DNA from: an uncultured Arachnia sp.
GTDB taxonomy: Bacteria; Actinomycetota; Actinomycetes; Propionibacteriales; Propionibacteriaceae
Assembly (NCBI GenBank): GCA_947499145.1
Contig: CANMNB010000008.1
Location: forward strand, 124,001 to 188,000
Direction: 5' to 3'
DNA length: 64,000 nt
Shown: piece after piece, positions 16,601 through 25,806 of the stretch
Numbering within the stretch: position 1 is the stretch's first letter
How the letters are laid out: each line of letters starts with the position of its first letter
The notes under the pieces: model-generated
Told to the model about the DNA's origin: nothing
The model's input: the letters and a program-made list of their open reading frames with translations, nothing else
Database searches by the model: none
Position numbers and translations under genes: made by a program

Positions 16601-19600
16601 AGCGCCCGTCCAATGACTACTTCACGGGTCAGCTCGATGAGTTCGCCGTCTACGCCCGTGCGATTCCCGCCGACCTCATCCGGGACCAGTTCGTCACCGT
16701 GATCCCGGACAATCAGCCGCCGACGACTCCGGTCGACGTCTCCGCCGAGGTCACGGCACCCAGCGTGCTGCTGACGTGGGCGGCAGCCTCAGACAACATC
16801 GGGGTGGTCGCCTACACGATCCACCGTGGTGCAGAGTCCGACTTCATCCCGGATGAGAGCACGGCAGTAGGCCGCGTGAGCACTGGTCTGGACTCTCCCT
16901 CGTTCACCGACGTCGAGCCCGGCACGGGTACCTGGTACTACCGCGTCGTCGCCGAGGACGCCGCCCTGAACCTCAGCCCGTGGTCCGAGCCTGCCGAGGT
17001 CGTGATCCCCGACACCAGTGCGCCCGAACGCCCCGACGTGGTGGCGACCGTCGAGACTCTCACCGATGTCCCCGAACCGGGCGACACCGATCCCGACACG
17101 CGGCTGGACTGGGCAGCTGTGACAGACGACGTCGGCGTGGCCGACTATGAAGTGCACAGGAGTGCATCGGCCGGCTTCACCCCCGACACCACCACCCTCC
17201 TGGCCGAGATCCCCGTGACCCAGCCCGGGGAGCTGTCCTACTCCTACGTCGACGCCAACCCCCCGCAGGGCACCTGGTACTACTCTGTCGTCGCCGTCGA
17301 CGCGGCCGGCAACCGCTCGCTGCCGAGCCCCGTGGCCGAGGGCGCCATCCCCGACACCCTCGCACCGTCCGCTCCCCTGGACGTCACCGCTACGCTCGTC
17401 GACGGACTGGTCAACCTCAGTTGGGAGCCCTCCGTCGACAACGTGGCCGTCACCGGTTACGTGATCCATCGCTCGGCCGATGCCCTGTTCGAGCCCGGAC
17501 CCGAGACGGAGATCGGTACGAGCCCCGAGCCCACCGTGATCGACGCGGTCGGCGCCGGCCTGTGGTCCTACCGGATCACCGCTGTCGATGCCGCCGGCAA
17601 CGAGAGTGAGCCGAGTGAGCCCCTGTCCATCGAGGTCCCCGACACTGTTCCTCCCACCCAGCCGGTGCCGAGCATCTCCGTCGTCGACTTCGACGTGACG
17701 CTGGACTGGCCGGCGTCCCAGGACGAGACAGGCGTGGTCGGATACCGGATCTATCGTGGCGTCTCTCCTGACGTCACTGCTGAGACCGGCTTGCTGGTCG
17801 GCGAGGTCACCGGCCTGACCTTCGTCGACTCCGGCGTCGCCCCCGGGACCTACTACTACCGAGTCACGGCGTTCGACGCCGCAGCGAACTCCAGCGCCCT
17901 GTCCGACGCCGTGGAGGCCATCGTGACGGAGCCCGATACCGAGGCCCCGTCGATTCCCCAGGCCCTCTCCGCGACGGTCGACGGTGACCGGGTGGACCTG
18001 GAGTGGTCGGGTGCGACGGACAACGTCGCGGTCGCCGGCTACCACGTCCACCGCGGTACGACAGCAGGATTCATCGTCGGAGCCGACTCGCAGATCGGTG
18101 ATGCCAGCGACACGACCTTCGCCGACACCGGACTGCCGGACGGCACGTACTACTACGTCATCCGCGCGTACGACGCCGCCGGCAACGTGTCCGAGCCATC
18201 CCAGGCCACCAGCGCCACCGTCCTTGCCGATCCCGGGGAGCCGGTGACGGTCACGCTCGACCTCACCGAGGACGCCGGCGTCATCCAAGCCGCACCCACC
18301 ACCAACTACGGCACCAACGTCCAACTGTTCTCCCGCGGCACCACAGGACAGGAAACCCTCCTGCTCCTCCCCCTGCCACCAGCCCCACCCGGCACCACCC
18401 TGACCTCCGCGCGACTCGAGCTGCGCACCTCCACCGACTCCACCGCAGCAACCAACGACACCCACAACGTCGACCTGGTCACCGGCGAGTGGAACGAAGC
18501 CACCATCACCTGGAACAACCGACCCACCACCACCCTCACCAACGCCGGAACCATCACCCCCATCACCACCACCAACACACCCTTCCAGGTCACCCTCAAC
18601 CCCACCACCCTCACACCCCACCTCGGCACCACCACCACCGCACGCATCTCCGGCACCGGCACGGACAACCTGCGCATGTGGTCGAGCGAGGCCACCAACA
18701 CCACCTACCGCCCACGACTCATCCTCGACTTCACCGCCGGGCAGTCACCCGCCGACACCCAGGCGCCATCCACGCCCGCCGATGTCGTCGCGACGCCCGC
18801 CGGCCAGGAAGTGACCCTGCAGTGGAGCGCTTCGGTCGATGACGTGGGCGTGACGGACTACGAGATCTTCCGGGGAACGACGGCCGACTTCGCCCCGGAC
18901 TCCTCGTCGCTCATCGCCACGACCGCCTCGCCGGGGTACCTCGATTCGGGGCTGGCTCCCGGCACGTACTTCTACAGGGTCGTGGCCAGGGATGCTGCAG
19001 GCAACCGAAGCGGTCCATCCGACGCCGCTCCTGCCGTGATCGTCGACAGCTCGACAGACCCCGGTGAGCCGGTGACGGTCACGCTCGACCTCACCGAGGA
19101 CGCCGGCGTCATCCAAGCCGCACCCACCACCAACTACGGCACCAACGTCCAACTGTTCTCCCGCGGCACCACAGGACAGGAAACCCTCCTGCTCCTCCCC
19201 CTGCCACCAGCCCCACCCGGCACCACCCTGACCTCCGCGCGACTCGAGCTGCGCACCTCCACCGACTCCACCGCAGCAACCAACGACACCCACAACGTCG
19301 ACCTGGTCACCGGCGAGTGGAACGAAGCCACCATCACCTGGAACAACCGACCCACCACCACCCTCACCAACGCCGGAACCATCACCCCCATCACCACCAC
19401 CAACACACCCTTCCAGGTCACCCTCAACCCCACCACCCTCACACCCCACCTCGGCACCACCACCACCGCACGCATCTCCGGCACCGGCACGGACAACCTG
19501 CGCATGTGGTCGAGCGAGGCCACCAACACCACCTACCGCCCACGACTCATCCTCGACTTCACCACTGAGCCCGACGCCATCACTGCCGAAGGCCCGGCCA

Positions 19601-20307
19601 CAGACGAAGACGCGGCCGCAGACCCAGTACCGGACGTCCCCGCCAAGGCCCCCGCGTCTGAGACGACCGTCGCAACTCCTGACGATCCAATCGAAGTCCC
19701 CCCGGCCGAGGGCCCGCCCGAAGCACCCGCACCCGACCAGCCGGAAGCACCCGCACCCGACCAACCCGTCGAGGCACCGGCCCCGGAGGGCTCGACGAAC
19801 TCCACGGCACCGGAACCCGTGATCCTCGAGTCCGTGGTCGCAGCTGATGCGGCAGTCACGTCCCTCACGCCCGGCTCCAACCATGGTGGGGACCCCGAAT
19901 TGCTGTCCTCACACGCGGAGAGCATCCAGGAGACCTTCCTGAGGTTCGACGTCCCCCCCGCCCCCACGTCCCTGGAACTGCGCGGTGTCTCACTGCTGGT
20001 CAGGACATCGACCGGGAAGGCCGCCGCTTCCGCCGCGGACCACCTGGTCCACGCCATGAGCGGCGACTGGAGCGAGGACACGATCTCCTGGGACTCGCGG
20101 CCCCAGGACGTGATGGCGGAGGCATGCACCATCTCGGGGGCTACGCGGCAGAACGCCAACTACGTCGTGGAATGTGACCCAGCGAGCTTCGTGCCCGGCA
20201 CAGTGGTGACCCTGCGCATCAGCACATCGTCGACGGATGATCTGCGGCTCCGTTCCCGCGAAGCTCCGGCCGCATTCAGGCCAACCCTGGTGCTGACCTT
20301 CAGCTAG
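13633..20307 (+). CDS. giant modular secreted surface protein (propeller, LamG, FN3, DNRLRE)
   Basis: A 2224-residue exported protein. Residues 1-32 are a signal peptide. About 36-440 form repeated beta strands with GGSFTQV / GGYFYYIDG / GGEFTRVNG motifs, as in beta-propeller surface proteins. An FN3-like module follows (about 445-535). Two LamG/concanavalin-like domains lie at about 540-786 and 790-1022 (both with KLIGF/KLVGF, HVYM, DGQWHH or DDAWHM, and a FxGxxDE end). Five FN3 domains run from about 1025 to 1530, each with DNxGVxxYxIHRG-like strands. Then come DNRLRE 1 (1536-1701), FN3, DNRLRE 2 (1812-1977), a Pro/Ala/Glu-rich linker (about 1980-2060) and DNRLRE 3 (about 2061-2224). No LPXTG anchor is seen, so attachment would be by binding glycan. 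A role in adhesion or matrix structure is inferred. Confidence 0.85.
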   Translation: MRRYTRGPLAVLTVFSLALAGLAGIVGNVRALSPGVAFGAVNQSTWQTNNVVWDLASAQGKVFAGGSFTQVRPPDGAPGNATARVGLVVLDAATGAPSDCQFRIGGLSSRVRTIEASPDGSTVWIAGEFSSVNGVSRTRLAALDVANCSVRTGFNAGSISAEVFDLAVFGNTLYLAGGFSNVAGSVRQYFAAVNASSGALLPWTADGQSYPGAGVNKRGRAVEVSPDGLKVVIGGYFYYIDGVFSHSIAIVSSADSGQPEGSLLKTYPQGFIPGNPNATSPDANAPSGTSATHAIVNGHGDGRFYIGNEGIGGGVFDGRAAFRWSDGEQVWRDTCLGATQDIIEDSGTLYAAHHVHDCSGIDGVQDGRRFYLSAQSTDTMLHYGWKPDLNDGTGEGIGPRALSIAATDTQRFLWVGGEFTRVNGSPQQGLTRFSDVSSAPSAPTIVPTAMSNGTVQIRLRTVVDDDDSHLTYRVYRNGSTTPIWEGTATSLWWQRPQVTVVDDDVSPGTLYVYRVEVSDGIHTRTSGTVGVRAVAPDTTYQSTVIADQPARLYWDSSMTGASTDTGSGSWVHDASARESGGAQMNGIGMRGVTRASEGAVPGDTTGSLLFDGVDDYVWNDQIAPAPSTYSIEAWFRTTTTRGGKLIGFGNGRPRTDDNSTQLSGSYDRHVYMLNNGRLRFGVWTGSAATITSAGAFNDGQWHHVVATQGPGGMSLWVDGQRQGTSSVTTAQSYRGVWHVGGDNLNGWPDRPSSNFFEGHIDEVAIYDYVLDRAQILNHAITGGKTPTVNTAPSDVYGASVFNQDPELYWRLNDSTSTAVDASYFGQQPGSYNTGVVHPVAGVLTDHLPAELNGAASFAGNNSSTVATATMLSPTPSYSLQLWFKAASGARGKLVGFENTATGSGSSYDKHVYMTNSGQLVFGVYTGSAQTLVSPESYSDDAWHMLVATQDVSGMKLYVDGELVAANAVTNAETGAGYWRLGGGNLGSWPQRPSNDYFTGQLDEFAVYARAIPADLIRDQFVTVIPDNQPPTTPVDVSAEVTAPSVLLTWAAASDNIGVVAYTIHRGAESDFIPDESTAVGRVSTGLDSPSFTDVEPGTGTWYYRVVAEDAALNLSPWSEPAEVVIPDTSAPERPDVVATVETLTDVPEPGDTDPDTRLDWAAVTDDVGVADYEVHRSASAGFTPDTTTLLAEIPVTQPGELSYSYVDANPPQGTWYYSVVAVDAAGNRSLPSPVAEGAIPDTLAPSAPLDVTATLVDGLVNLSWEPSVDNVAVTGYVIHRSADALFEPGPETEIGTSPEPTVIDAVGAGLWSYRITAVDAAGNESEPSEPLSIEVPDTVPPTQPVPSISVVDFDVTLDWPASQDETGVVGYRIYRGVSPDVTAETGLLVGEVTGLTFVDSGVAPGTYYYRVTAFDAAANSSALSDAVEAIVTEPDTEAPSIPQALSATVDGDRVDLEWSGATDNVAVAGYHVHRGTTAGFIVGADSQIGDASDTTFADTGLPDGTYYYVIRAYDAAGNVSEPSQATSATVLADPGEPVTVTLDLTEDAGVIQAAPTTNYGTNVQLFSRGTTGQETLLLLPLPPAPPGTTLTSARLELRTSTDSTAATNDTHNVDLVTGEWNEATITWNNRPTTTLTNAGTITPITTTNTPFQVTLNPTTLTPHLGTTTTARISGTGTDNLRMWSSEATNTTYRPRLILDFTAGQSPADTQAPSTPADVVATPAGQEVTLQWSASVDDVGVTDYEIFRGTTADFAPDSSSLIATTASPGYLDSGLAPGTYFYRVVARDAAGNRSGPSDAAPAVIVDSSTDPGEPVTVTLDLTEDAGVIQAAPTTNYGTNVQLFSRGTTGQETLLLLPLPPAPPGTTLTSARLELRTSTDSTAATNDTHNVDLVTGEWNEATITWNNRPTTTLTNAGTITPITTTNTPFQVTLNPTTLTPHLGTTTTARISGTGTDNLRMWSSEATNTTYRPRLILDFTTEPDAITAEGPATDEDAAADPVPDVPAKAPASETTVATPDDPIEVPPAEGPPEAPAPDQPEAPAPDQPVEAPAPEGSTNSTAPEPVILESVVAADAAVTSLTPGSNHGGDPELLSSHAESIQETFLRFDVPPAPTSLELRGVSLLVRTSTGKAAASAADHLVHAMSGDWSEDTISWDSRPQDVMAEACTISGATRQNANYVVECDPASFVPGTVVTLRISTSSTDDLRLRSREAPAAFRPTLVLTFS
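18238..18735 (+). repeat. 498-bp direct repeat, copy 1
   Basis: It encodes the first DNRLRE domain and appears identical, base for base, to 19066-19563 (offset 828). The codons are strikingly C-ending and rich in ACC. Confidence 0.9.
19066..19563 (+). repeat. 498-bp direct repeat, copy 2
   Basis: Second copy of the DNRLRE-coding repeat. The 330 bp between copies encode one FN3 domain, so the duplicated unit may have been FN3 plus DNRLRE, with only DNRLRE kept identical. Confidence 0.9.
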
Positions 20308-20317
20308 CGGCCGCACC

Positions 20318-21778
20318 ATGGCGAATTCCGCAGGAATGAGTCGCCGGGCAGTACTGGCCGGGGGAGTCGTGCTGTTGGGCGCCTGCAGCAGCGACACCGC
20401 CCCACCCGCCAGGACCCCCGCAAGCGCCCCAGGACCCGGCCGGGGTGTCTCGGCACCAGTCCGTCCGAGCGCAACCACCCGCACGGTCGCCGACTTCCTG
20501 AGCCGCGATTTCGTCGTGGCCCATCGCGGCTCGGGAGACAACTGGCCCGAGCACACGCTCACCGCCTACGAACATGCCAGCCTCAGCGCGGCGGATGCCA
20601 TCGAGATCTCCGTCCGAGCCACGTCGGACGGGATCCTCGTCTGCCACCACGACGCCGACACCAAGCGCACCACAGGAGTGGAAGGCAGGGTCAGCGACCT
20701 CACCTTCAGGGAACTCTCCACCCGCCGGGTCGATGCACGTCCCTGGCTGGGCCAGGAGATCGGATTGGAGCCCATCCCCACCCTCGCGGAGGTCCTGCGG
20801 TCACTCCCGCCGGACTGCCTGGTGTTCATCGAGGACAAGGATGGCACCAACACCCACCCGCTCCTGGACATGCTCGACTCGCAGCCTCGCAGTACTGAAC
20901 GGTTCGTCTGGAAGCAGTGGGCCCCCGCGCAACAGACGCGCGCCGCCCGGGCCAGGGGGTATCTGTCCTGGGGTTACCTCACATCCGACGTGCTCGACAG
21001 AATGGAGGAGGCCGCCCAGCAGCACGACATGCTGGGCGTACCTGTCGACGCCGCCGACGGTGAGATCTCACGCCTGGTGGAGACGGGCAGACCCGTCATG
21101 GCATGGGAGGTCCACACACGGTCCCAACGGGATCGCCTCCGTTCCCTGGGCGTCGCAGGACTGATGTGTTCGAACGTCCCCTACGTCCTGGAGAGCGAGG
21201 CCCCACGGGCGACGGATTCCTTCGGCACCGGACTGCGTGCCCCGGGAGATCTGCCTGCTGATCCTGCGGGCGGTTGGTCCACACAACCACGGCTCGACGC
21301 CGGAAACCCCTGGCTGACGCTGCAGGGCGACGCCGTGCCCCGATACCTGCTCGGCTCCATGTCTCCCACGCCGGAGGAGTTCCGAGTCTCCTTCACGGTG
21401 GCCTGGGCCGCGCTTCCCCAAGGGGCCCATCCTCGAGCGGGCCTCGCCTTCTGTCTGCGAGACGACGACTCCTACCACCCGCGCCAGCCCAACAACTCCG
21501 GTAGCTACCAGGCATTCCTCAACGCGGACGGGCGGGTGGCGCTGGCCTACCAGGCAGCCGGCTGGACCGCGTCGGAGAATCTGGCGACCATCGCCCCCTC
21601 GCCGGGGGGGATCTCCCACATCGAGGTGGAGGTGACCCGACAGAGGATCTCGTTCACCGCGCACGGTCACACCATGGTGGTGAACCACATGGACGCACGC
21701 GGTGGCTACATGTGGTTGTGGGGAGAACAACTGGGTGTCGGCGCCCGTTTCAGCGACGTCGCGGTCGCCGCTCTGTGA
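20318..21778 (+). CDS. glycerophosphodiester phosphodiesterase-like lipoprotein
   Basis: A 486-residue lipoprotein: a basic N-terminus (MSRRAV), hydrophobic stretch and lipobox LGAC with C23 as lipidated cysteine. After a Pro/Ala linker, residues about 60-310 form a GDPD TIM barrel with AHRG (H69, R70), PEHT, an EISVRATSDG strand and VCHHD. The usual metal-binding Asp of the E-L-D motif is Ser here. Residues about 330-486 form an extra beta-rich domain ending in FSDVAVAAL. GDPD enzymes cleave glycerophosphodiesters or glycerol-phosphate polymers. It lies 10 nt after the giant protein and may be cotranscribed. ATG 20336 is an alternative start. Confidence 0.8.
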   Translation: MANSAGMSRRAVLAGGVVLLGACSSDTAPPARTPASAPGPGRGVSAPVRPSATTRTVADFLSRDFVVAHRGSGDNWPEHTLTAYEHASLSAADAIEISVRATSDGILVCHHDADTKRTTGVEGRVSDLTFRELSTRRVDARPWLGQEIGLEPIPTLAEVLRSLPPDCLVFIEDKDGTNTHPLLDMLDSQPRSTERFVWKQWAPAQQTRAARARGYLSWGYLTSDVLDRMEEAAQQHDMLGVPVDAADGEISRLVETGRPVMAWEVHTRSQRDRLRSLGVAGLMCSNVPYVLESEAPRATDSFGTGLRAPGDLPADPAGGWSTQPRLDAGNPWLTLQGDAVPRYLLGSMSPTPEEFRVSFTVAWAALPQGAHPRAGLAFCLRDDDSYHPRQPNNSGSYQAFLNADGRVALAYQAAGWTASENLATIAPSPGGISHIEVEVTRQRISFTAHGHTMVVNHMDARGGYMWLWGEQLGVGARFSDVAVAAL

Positions 21779-22979
21779 CGCCGGCCGCGGATCGCAGGCT
21801 GGCCATGATCCCCCGAACAGCGGCCTGGGCACCGAGCACCTCGTTGCGGTGCCGCAGGCCGCGCGATCCCAGTTCCTGACGCAGGGCCTCGTCGCCCGCC
21901 AGGCGCAGCGCCCCCTGCAGCAGTGCCCGGGGATCCCCCGGAGGCACCCGCAGCCCCCCGCCCGAGAGGTCCACCTCGTCGGCGGTCACGCTGGACGCGT
22001 CGACGGCGGCGAGCACCGGCAGCCCGGTGCTGAAGTAGGAGGTGAGCTTGCTGGGCATGGACATGTCGGTCATGCCCGGGAGCTCATTGACGAGCAGGAC
22101 ATCCGCGCTGGCCAAGGCCTCCTCGAACTCGCCGTCAGGCAGTGGGTCAAGGAACTGCAGGCAGGGGTTCGGCCCCAACGCCTCCAGAGCTCGGCGTCGG
22201 TTGCCGTCTCCCAGCAGGACGAATCGCAGCGGATCACCGGATCGTGCCGCCAGTTCGGAGGCGCGCACGACGTTCTCGAGGTCCTGCTTGGCACCCATGT
22301 TCCCGGCGTGCAGGACGACGATGTCGTCGTCGCCCCAGCCAAACCGACGCCGTGCACGCTCAGACCGACCTGGCGAGGCAGGGATGTGTGTCCAATTGCG
22401 CACCACATCCACCCGTCGGGGATCGACACCGAGCGACTCCGACACGTAGGTCCGGAATCGCGGATGGATCACCATCACGCGTGTGGCCAAGCGCAAGGTG
22501 AGTGACTCCAGTGCGCGGACGAGGCCGACGAGCCGACGACCAGTGCCGGTCTCGGTCACGCTCAGTGTGTACACGTCCTGCACCCACACGATGGCTGGAA
22601 TGCGCATCAACCGGGCCCGAACCACGACCATCAGGGTTGACAACAGGGCAGGACTGACCGCGAGCACCACGTCGGGGCGACGCCACGAGGCTGCCACCGC
22701 ACGCAGGCCGAACACCAGTTCCATACCGATGCGCTGCGCCAGTCCGCCCGCTGGCGGCACTGGGTGTCGGACCCTGGTGACTTCCACAGACCCCAGACGT
22801 TCATGCATTCGCCGGCCCCCGTACTCGGGGGCGATGGACCACTGGGGGTAGTGGGGATACCCGCACAACACCGTCGTCCCCCCCTCGTTGGCGGCGATGG
22901 CCTGGGCCGCGGCTCCGGTGTAGGGTGCGATGCCGGTCGGCTCGGGTGGGAAGTTGAGTCCCACGAGGGTGACGCGCAT
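21750..22979 (-). CDS. GT4-family glycosyltransferase (WcaI-like)
   Basis: A 409-residue GT-B glycosyltransferase. The N-terminus [21 protein letters not shown] is typical of WcaI-type fucosyl- or mannosyltransferases of exopolysaccharide clusters, and the C-terminal half has LHAGNMGAKQDLENVV, the nucleotide-sugar site region, and SMPSKLTSYFSTGLPVLA. The open frame extends upstream, but ATG 22979 overlaps the fcl stop by one base (TGATG) and matches the family start. Because gmd and fcl lie immediately upstream, it may transfer L-fucose from GDP-fucose; that is inference. Its 3' end overlaps the end of the GDPD-like gene on the other strand by 29 nt. Confidence 0.85.
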   Translation of the reverse strand: MRVTLVGLNFPPEPTGIAPYTGAAAQAIAANEGGTTVLCGYPHYPQWSIAPEYGGRRMHERLGSVEVTRVRHPVPPAGGLAQRIGMELVFGLRAVAASWRRPDVVLAVSPALLSTLMVVVRARLMRIPAIVWVQDVYTLSVTETGTGRRLVGLVRALESLTLRLATRVMVIHPRFRTYVSESLGVDPRRVDVVRNWTHIPASPGRSERARRRFGWGDDDIVVLHAGNMGAKQDLENVVRASELAARSGDPLRFVLLGDGNRRRALEALGPNPCLQFLDPLPDGEFEEALASADVLLVNELPGMTDMSMPSKLTSYFSTGLPVLAAVDASSVTADEVDLSGGGLRVPPGDPRALLQGALRLAGDEALRQELGSRGLRHRNEVLGAQAAVRGIMASLRSAAGVTERRPRRR

Positions 22980-23941
22980 CACACACCCCTCACGTCGTGG
23001 GCGTTCTCGACATACCATCGATAGGTGGATTCCAGCCCCGACGGGAGATCGATGGTGGGTGACCACCCGAGCCGGGTCAGACGTGAGACGTCCAGGAGCT
23101 TCCGGGGGGTGCCGTCGGGCCTGCTGTGGTCGAACGTGAGACCTCCCTCGTAACCAACCGTCCTCGCCACCAGCTGCGCCAGGTCCCCGATGCTCAGGTC
23201 CGTACCGGTGCCGACGTTGAGGTGGGAGACGCGTTCGGGGACGACCTCCCAGTACCTGGCCCTGGGCAACCCCATGACGTGGACCGCCGCCGCGGCCAGG
23301 TCGTCAACGTGGAGGAATTCGCGCCGGGGGGTGCCCGTGCCCCAGATCGTGACTGTCTCGTCCCCCCTCTCCCGTGCCTCGTGGAAGCGCCGGATCAACG
23401 CTGGCAGGACGTGGCTGTTCTCCGGATGGAAGTTGTCACCCGGGCCATAGAGGTTCGTGGGCATGAGGGACCGGTAGTCATGGCCATGTTGCCGGTTGTA
23501 GCTCTCCGCGAGCTTGATGCCGGCGATCTTGGCTATGGCATAGGGCTCATTGGTGGGTTCCAGACGTCCGGTGAGGAGGTACTCCTCCACCATCGGCTGC
23601 GGGGCGGCCTTCGGGTAGATGCAGGAAGAACCCAGGAAGAGCAGACGGTCAACGCCGGCGCAGTGAGCGCCGTGGATGAGGTTGGCCTCGATCATCAGGT
23701 TGTCATGGATGAAGTCCGCGGGATAGGTGTCGTTGGCATGAATGCCCCCCACCTTCGCCGCGGCCACGTACACCTCGTCGATGTGGTGGTCGCCGAAGAA
23801 CTCCCGCACCATCTGCTGGTCAACCAGATCGAGCTCTTCGCGAGGGGCCGTCAGGACCTCGACACCGGGGTCACGCTCCAGTCGACGAGCGAGGGCGGAT
23901 CCGACCATCCCTCGGTGCCCGGCAACGAATACGGTGCGCAT
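22979..23941 (-). CDS. fcl: GDP-L-fucose synthase
   Basis: A 320-residue extended SDR that epimerises and reduces GDP-4-keto-6-deoxymannose to GDP-L-fucose with NADPH. The Rossmann motif is [10 protein letters not shown] near the N-terminus, followed by [21 protein letters not shown] and [13 protein letters not shown] (catalytic Ser-Tyr-Lys), and [11 protein letters not shown], all diagnostic of Fcl/WcaG. Length is normal. It starts 1 nt after the gmd stop, and its TGA shares a base with the glycosyltransferase ATG, so the three genes are translationally linked. Confidence 0.95.
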   Translation of the reverse strand: MRTVFVAGHRGMVGSALARRLERDPGVEVLTAPREELDLVDQQMVREFFGDHHIDEVYVAAAKVGGIHANDTYPADFIHDNLMIEANLIHGAHCAGVDRLLFLGSSCIYPKAAPQPMVEEYLLTGRLEPTNEPYAIAKIAGIKLAESYNRQHGHDYRSLMPTNLYGPGDNFHPENSHVLPALIRRFHEARERGDETVTIWGTGTPRREFLHVDDLAAAAVHVMGLPRARYWEVVPERVSHLNVGTGTDLSIGDLAQLVARTVGYEGGLTFDHSRPDGTPRKLLDVSRLTRLGWSPTIDLPSGLESTYRWYVENAHDVRGV

Positions 23942-23942
23942 G

Positions 23943-25061
23943 TCAGCGCTCCACCGAGGACGAGATCGCGAAACCGTTGCGCTTGAGGAAAGCCAGGCGC
24001 CTGGCCTCCGCCAGATCCACCTCCACCATCTCCGCCACGAGATCTCGCACCCCGATCCGAGGAGCCCAGCCGAGCTCTGCCTCGGCCAGCGACGGATCCC
24101 CCAGGAGGGTCTCGACCTCGGCCGGGCGGAAGTATCGGGGATCGACCCGGACGATCACGTCGCCAGGCTGCAGTTCGGTGTCGCAGTCCGTGCTGATCGA
24201 CGCCACCCGTCCCACTTCGTCAACGCCAACCCCTTCGAAGCGGAGGGTGAGTCCCATGGCTGCGGCGCCCCACTGGACGAACTCCCGGACGGAATGCTGC
24301 TGGCCCGTGGCGATGACGTAGTCCTTCGGGCTGTCCTGCTGGAGCATGAGCCACTGCAGCTCGACGTAGTCCTGGGCGTGCCCCCAGTCCCGCAGGGCAT
24401 CCATGTTGCCGAGGTACAGGCAGTCGTCGAGACCGGTCAGGATGCGTGACAGTCCTCGCGTGATCTTGCGTGTCACGAAGGTCTCCCCTCGCCGTGGCGA
24501 CTCATGGTTGAACAGGATCCCGTTGCAGGCGTACATGCCATAGGCTTCCCGGTAATTGACCGTGATCCAATACGCATAGAGCTTGGCAACGGCGTAGGGC
24601 GAGCGGGGGTAGAAGGGCGTGCGCTCGCTCTGCGGAATCTCCTGCACCAACCCGAACAGCTCGCTGGTGGACGCCTGGTAGAACCGGACATGGTCCTGCA
24701 TGCCGAGCAGACGGATGGACTCCAGCAGGCGAAGCGTGCCGAGTGCATCGACGTCCGCCGTGTATTCAGGTGACTCGAAGCTGACGGCGACGTGGGATTG
24801 GGCGCCCAGATTGTAGATCTCGTCCGGGTGCACCGCTTGGATGATGCGCGTCAGATTGGTGGCATCGGTCAGGTCCCCGTAGTGGAGAACCAGCCTCGGG
24901 TCGGGATCGTGGGGGTCCTCGTAGATGTGGTCGATGCGCTGGGTGTTGAACTGCGACGAGCGACGTTTCAACCCGTGGACTTCGTATCCCTTGTGGAGCA
25001 GCAGCTCCGCGAGGTAGGAACCGTCCTGGCCGGTGATGCCTGTGATCAATGCTCTACGCAT
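23943..25061 (-). CDS. gmd: GDP-mannose 4,6-dehydratase
   Basis: A 372-residue SDR catalysing the first step from GDP-mannose to GDP-fucose. Signatures: [16 protein letters not shown] at the N-terminus, [38 protein letters not shown] (Tyr-Lys pair) and [17 protein letters not shown]. Length matches bacterial Gmd (about 370). Its start overlaps the end of the tyrosine phosphatase gene by 8 nt, so expression is coupled to the Wzz/kinase and phosphatase genes. With fcl it supplies GDP-L-fucose to the polymer built by this cluster. Confidence 0.97.
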   Translation of the reverse strand: MRRALITGITGQDGSYLAELLLHKGYEVHGLKRRSSQFNTQRIDHIYEDPHDPDPRLVLHYGDLTDATNLTRIIQAVHPDEIYNLGAQSHVAVSFESPEYTADVDALGTLRLLESIRLLGMQDHVRFYQASTSELFGLVQEIPQSERTPFYPRSPYAVAKLYAYWITVNYREAYGMYACNGILFNHESPRRGETFVTRKITRGLSRILTGLDDCLYLGNMDALRDWGHAQDYVELQWLMLQQDSPKDYVIATGQQHSVREFVQWGAAAMGLTLRFEGVGVDEVGRVASISTDCDTELQPGDVIVRVDPRYFRPAEVETLLGDPSLAEAELGWAPRIGVRDLVAEMVEVDLAEARRLAFLKRNGFAISSSVER

Positions 25062-25806
25062 GGCTGTTCTTCTCCTGTGATGACGAGGGGTGGTCCACGG
25101 CGCGCATCGCTAGGGCGAGCCGTTCGAGTGCTGGATACACAAGGGCAAAGGTGGCTCGGTACGCCGAGTCGCGGCGACCAGTCGGATCCGAGATGTCGTC
25201 GGCCGCTCCCGCGCTGGCGGTCAGACCACGGCGATGGTGGGCCACGTCAGCCACCGCAGCAGGAGCGGAGCAATCGGGGTCCAGGCGCGTCAGCGACACG
25301 GAGTCACCTCCGACGAGTCGGTCCAGCTGGCGAAGCGTGAACGTCCTGGTGCTGCTCCGGGGATTCCTGCGGACCACGAGGTCACGCTGACGTCTGGAGG
25401 CGGTGATGATGAGGTCCGCGTCCGTGATGTGCTGGTCCGTCAGGAGGCGGGACGTGAAGTCGGCGTGCGGGATGGAGCGGCGGTCCAGCCAGGCCAGGAC
25501 GTGGTCATCGGGCCGATGACCGGGGAGCGCCTGGAGTCCCGCCGATCGGACGTCGATGCCGTCGATCCCCCCGTCGTCACACAGTGCCTGGAAGGCCAGC
25601 TGCATGAAGGGCGAGCGCGTGACGTTGCCATCACACACGAACAGGACCGAGCCCGTCGAGTCCAGGCTCGGGGACTGGACGAGGGTGAGCCGCTGACCGG
25701 CCTCGGGAGCCATCAGGCCGAGTGGATACCCGAGGGATGCCAGCTGGCACGGTTCGCCTGCGAGCCGAACCCAGGACGAGTGGTGATCAAGGCTCGCCGG
25801 TTTCAT
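25054..25806 (-). CDS. low-molecular-weight protein tyrosine phosphatase (Wzb-like)
   Basis: A 250-residue cytoplasmic phosphatase. The catalytic loop C58-D-G-N-V-T-R64-S is the C-x5-R-S motif of LMW-PTPs, and DISDPTGR near residue 204 supplies the general-acid Asp. The usual domain is about 150 residues; this one has about 50 extra at the N-terminus and an internal Ser/Ala-rich segment. The start is set by a 4-nt ATGA overlap with the upstream Wzz/BY-kinase gene, its expected substrate. Dephosphorylation of the kinase would reset polymer assembly, as known for Wzb-Wzc pairs. Confidence 0.85.
   Translation of the reverse strand: MKPASLDHHSSWVRLAGEPCQLASLGYPLGLMAPEAGQRLTLVQSPSLDSTGSVLFVCDGNVTRSPFMQLAFQALCDDGGIDGIDVRSAGLQALPGHRPDDHVLAWLDRRSIPHADFTSRLLTDQHITDADLIITASRRQRDLVVRRNPRSSTRTFTLRQLDRLVGGDSVSLTRLDPDCSAPAAVADVAHHRRGLTASAGAADDISDPTGRRDSAYRATFALVYPALERLALAMRAVDHPSSSQEKNSHA

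Noticed and set aside
14500-18621. Very long open frames on the minus strand opposite the giant surface protein
   Set aside because: They are antisense shadows of a high-GC gene with strong signal peptide, promoter and domain evidence; their translations are low-complexity Gly/Val/Asp-rich and lack any domain.
18238-19563. Insertion-sequence ends or a composite transposon
   Set aside because: The two copies are in-frame coding repeats in direct orientation with no transposase between them.
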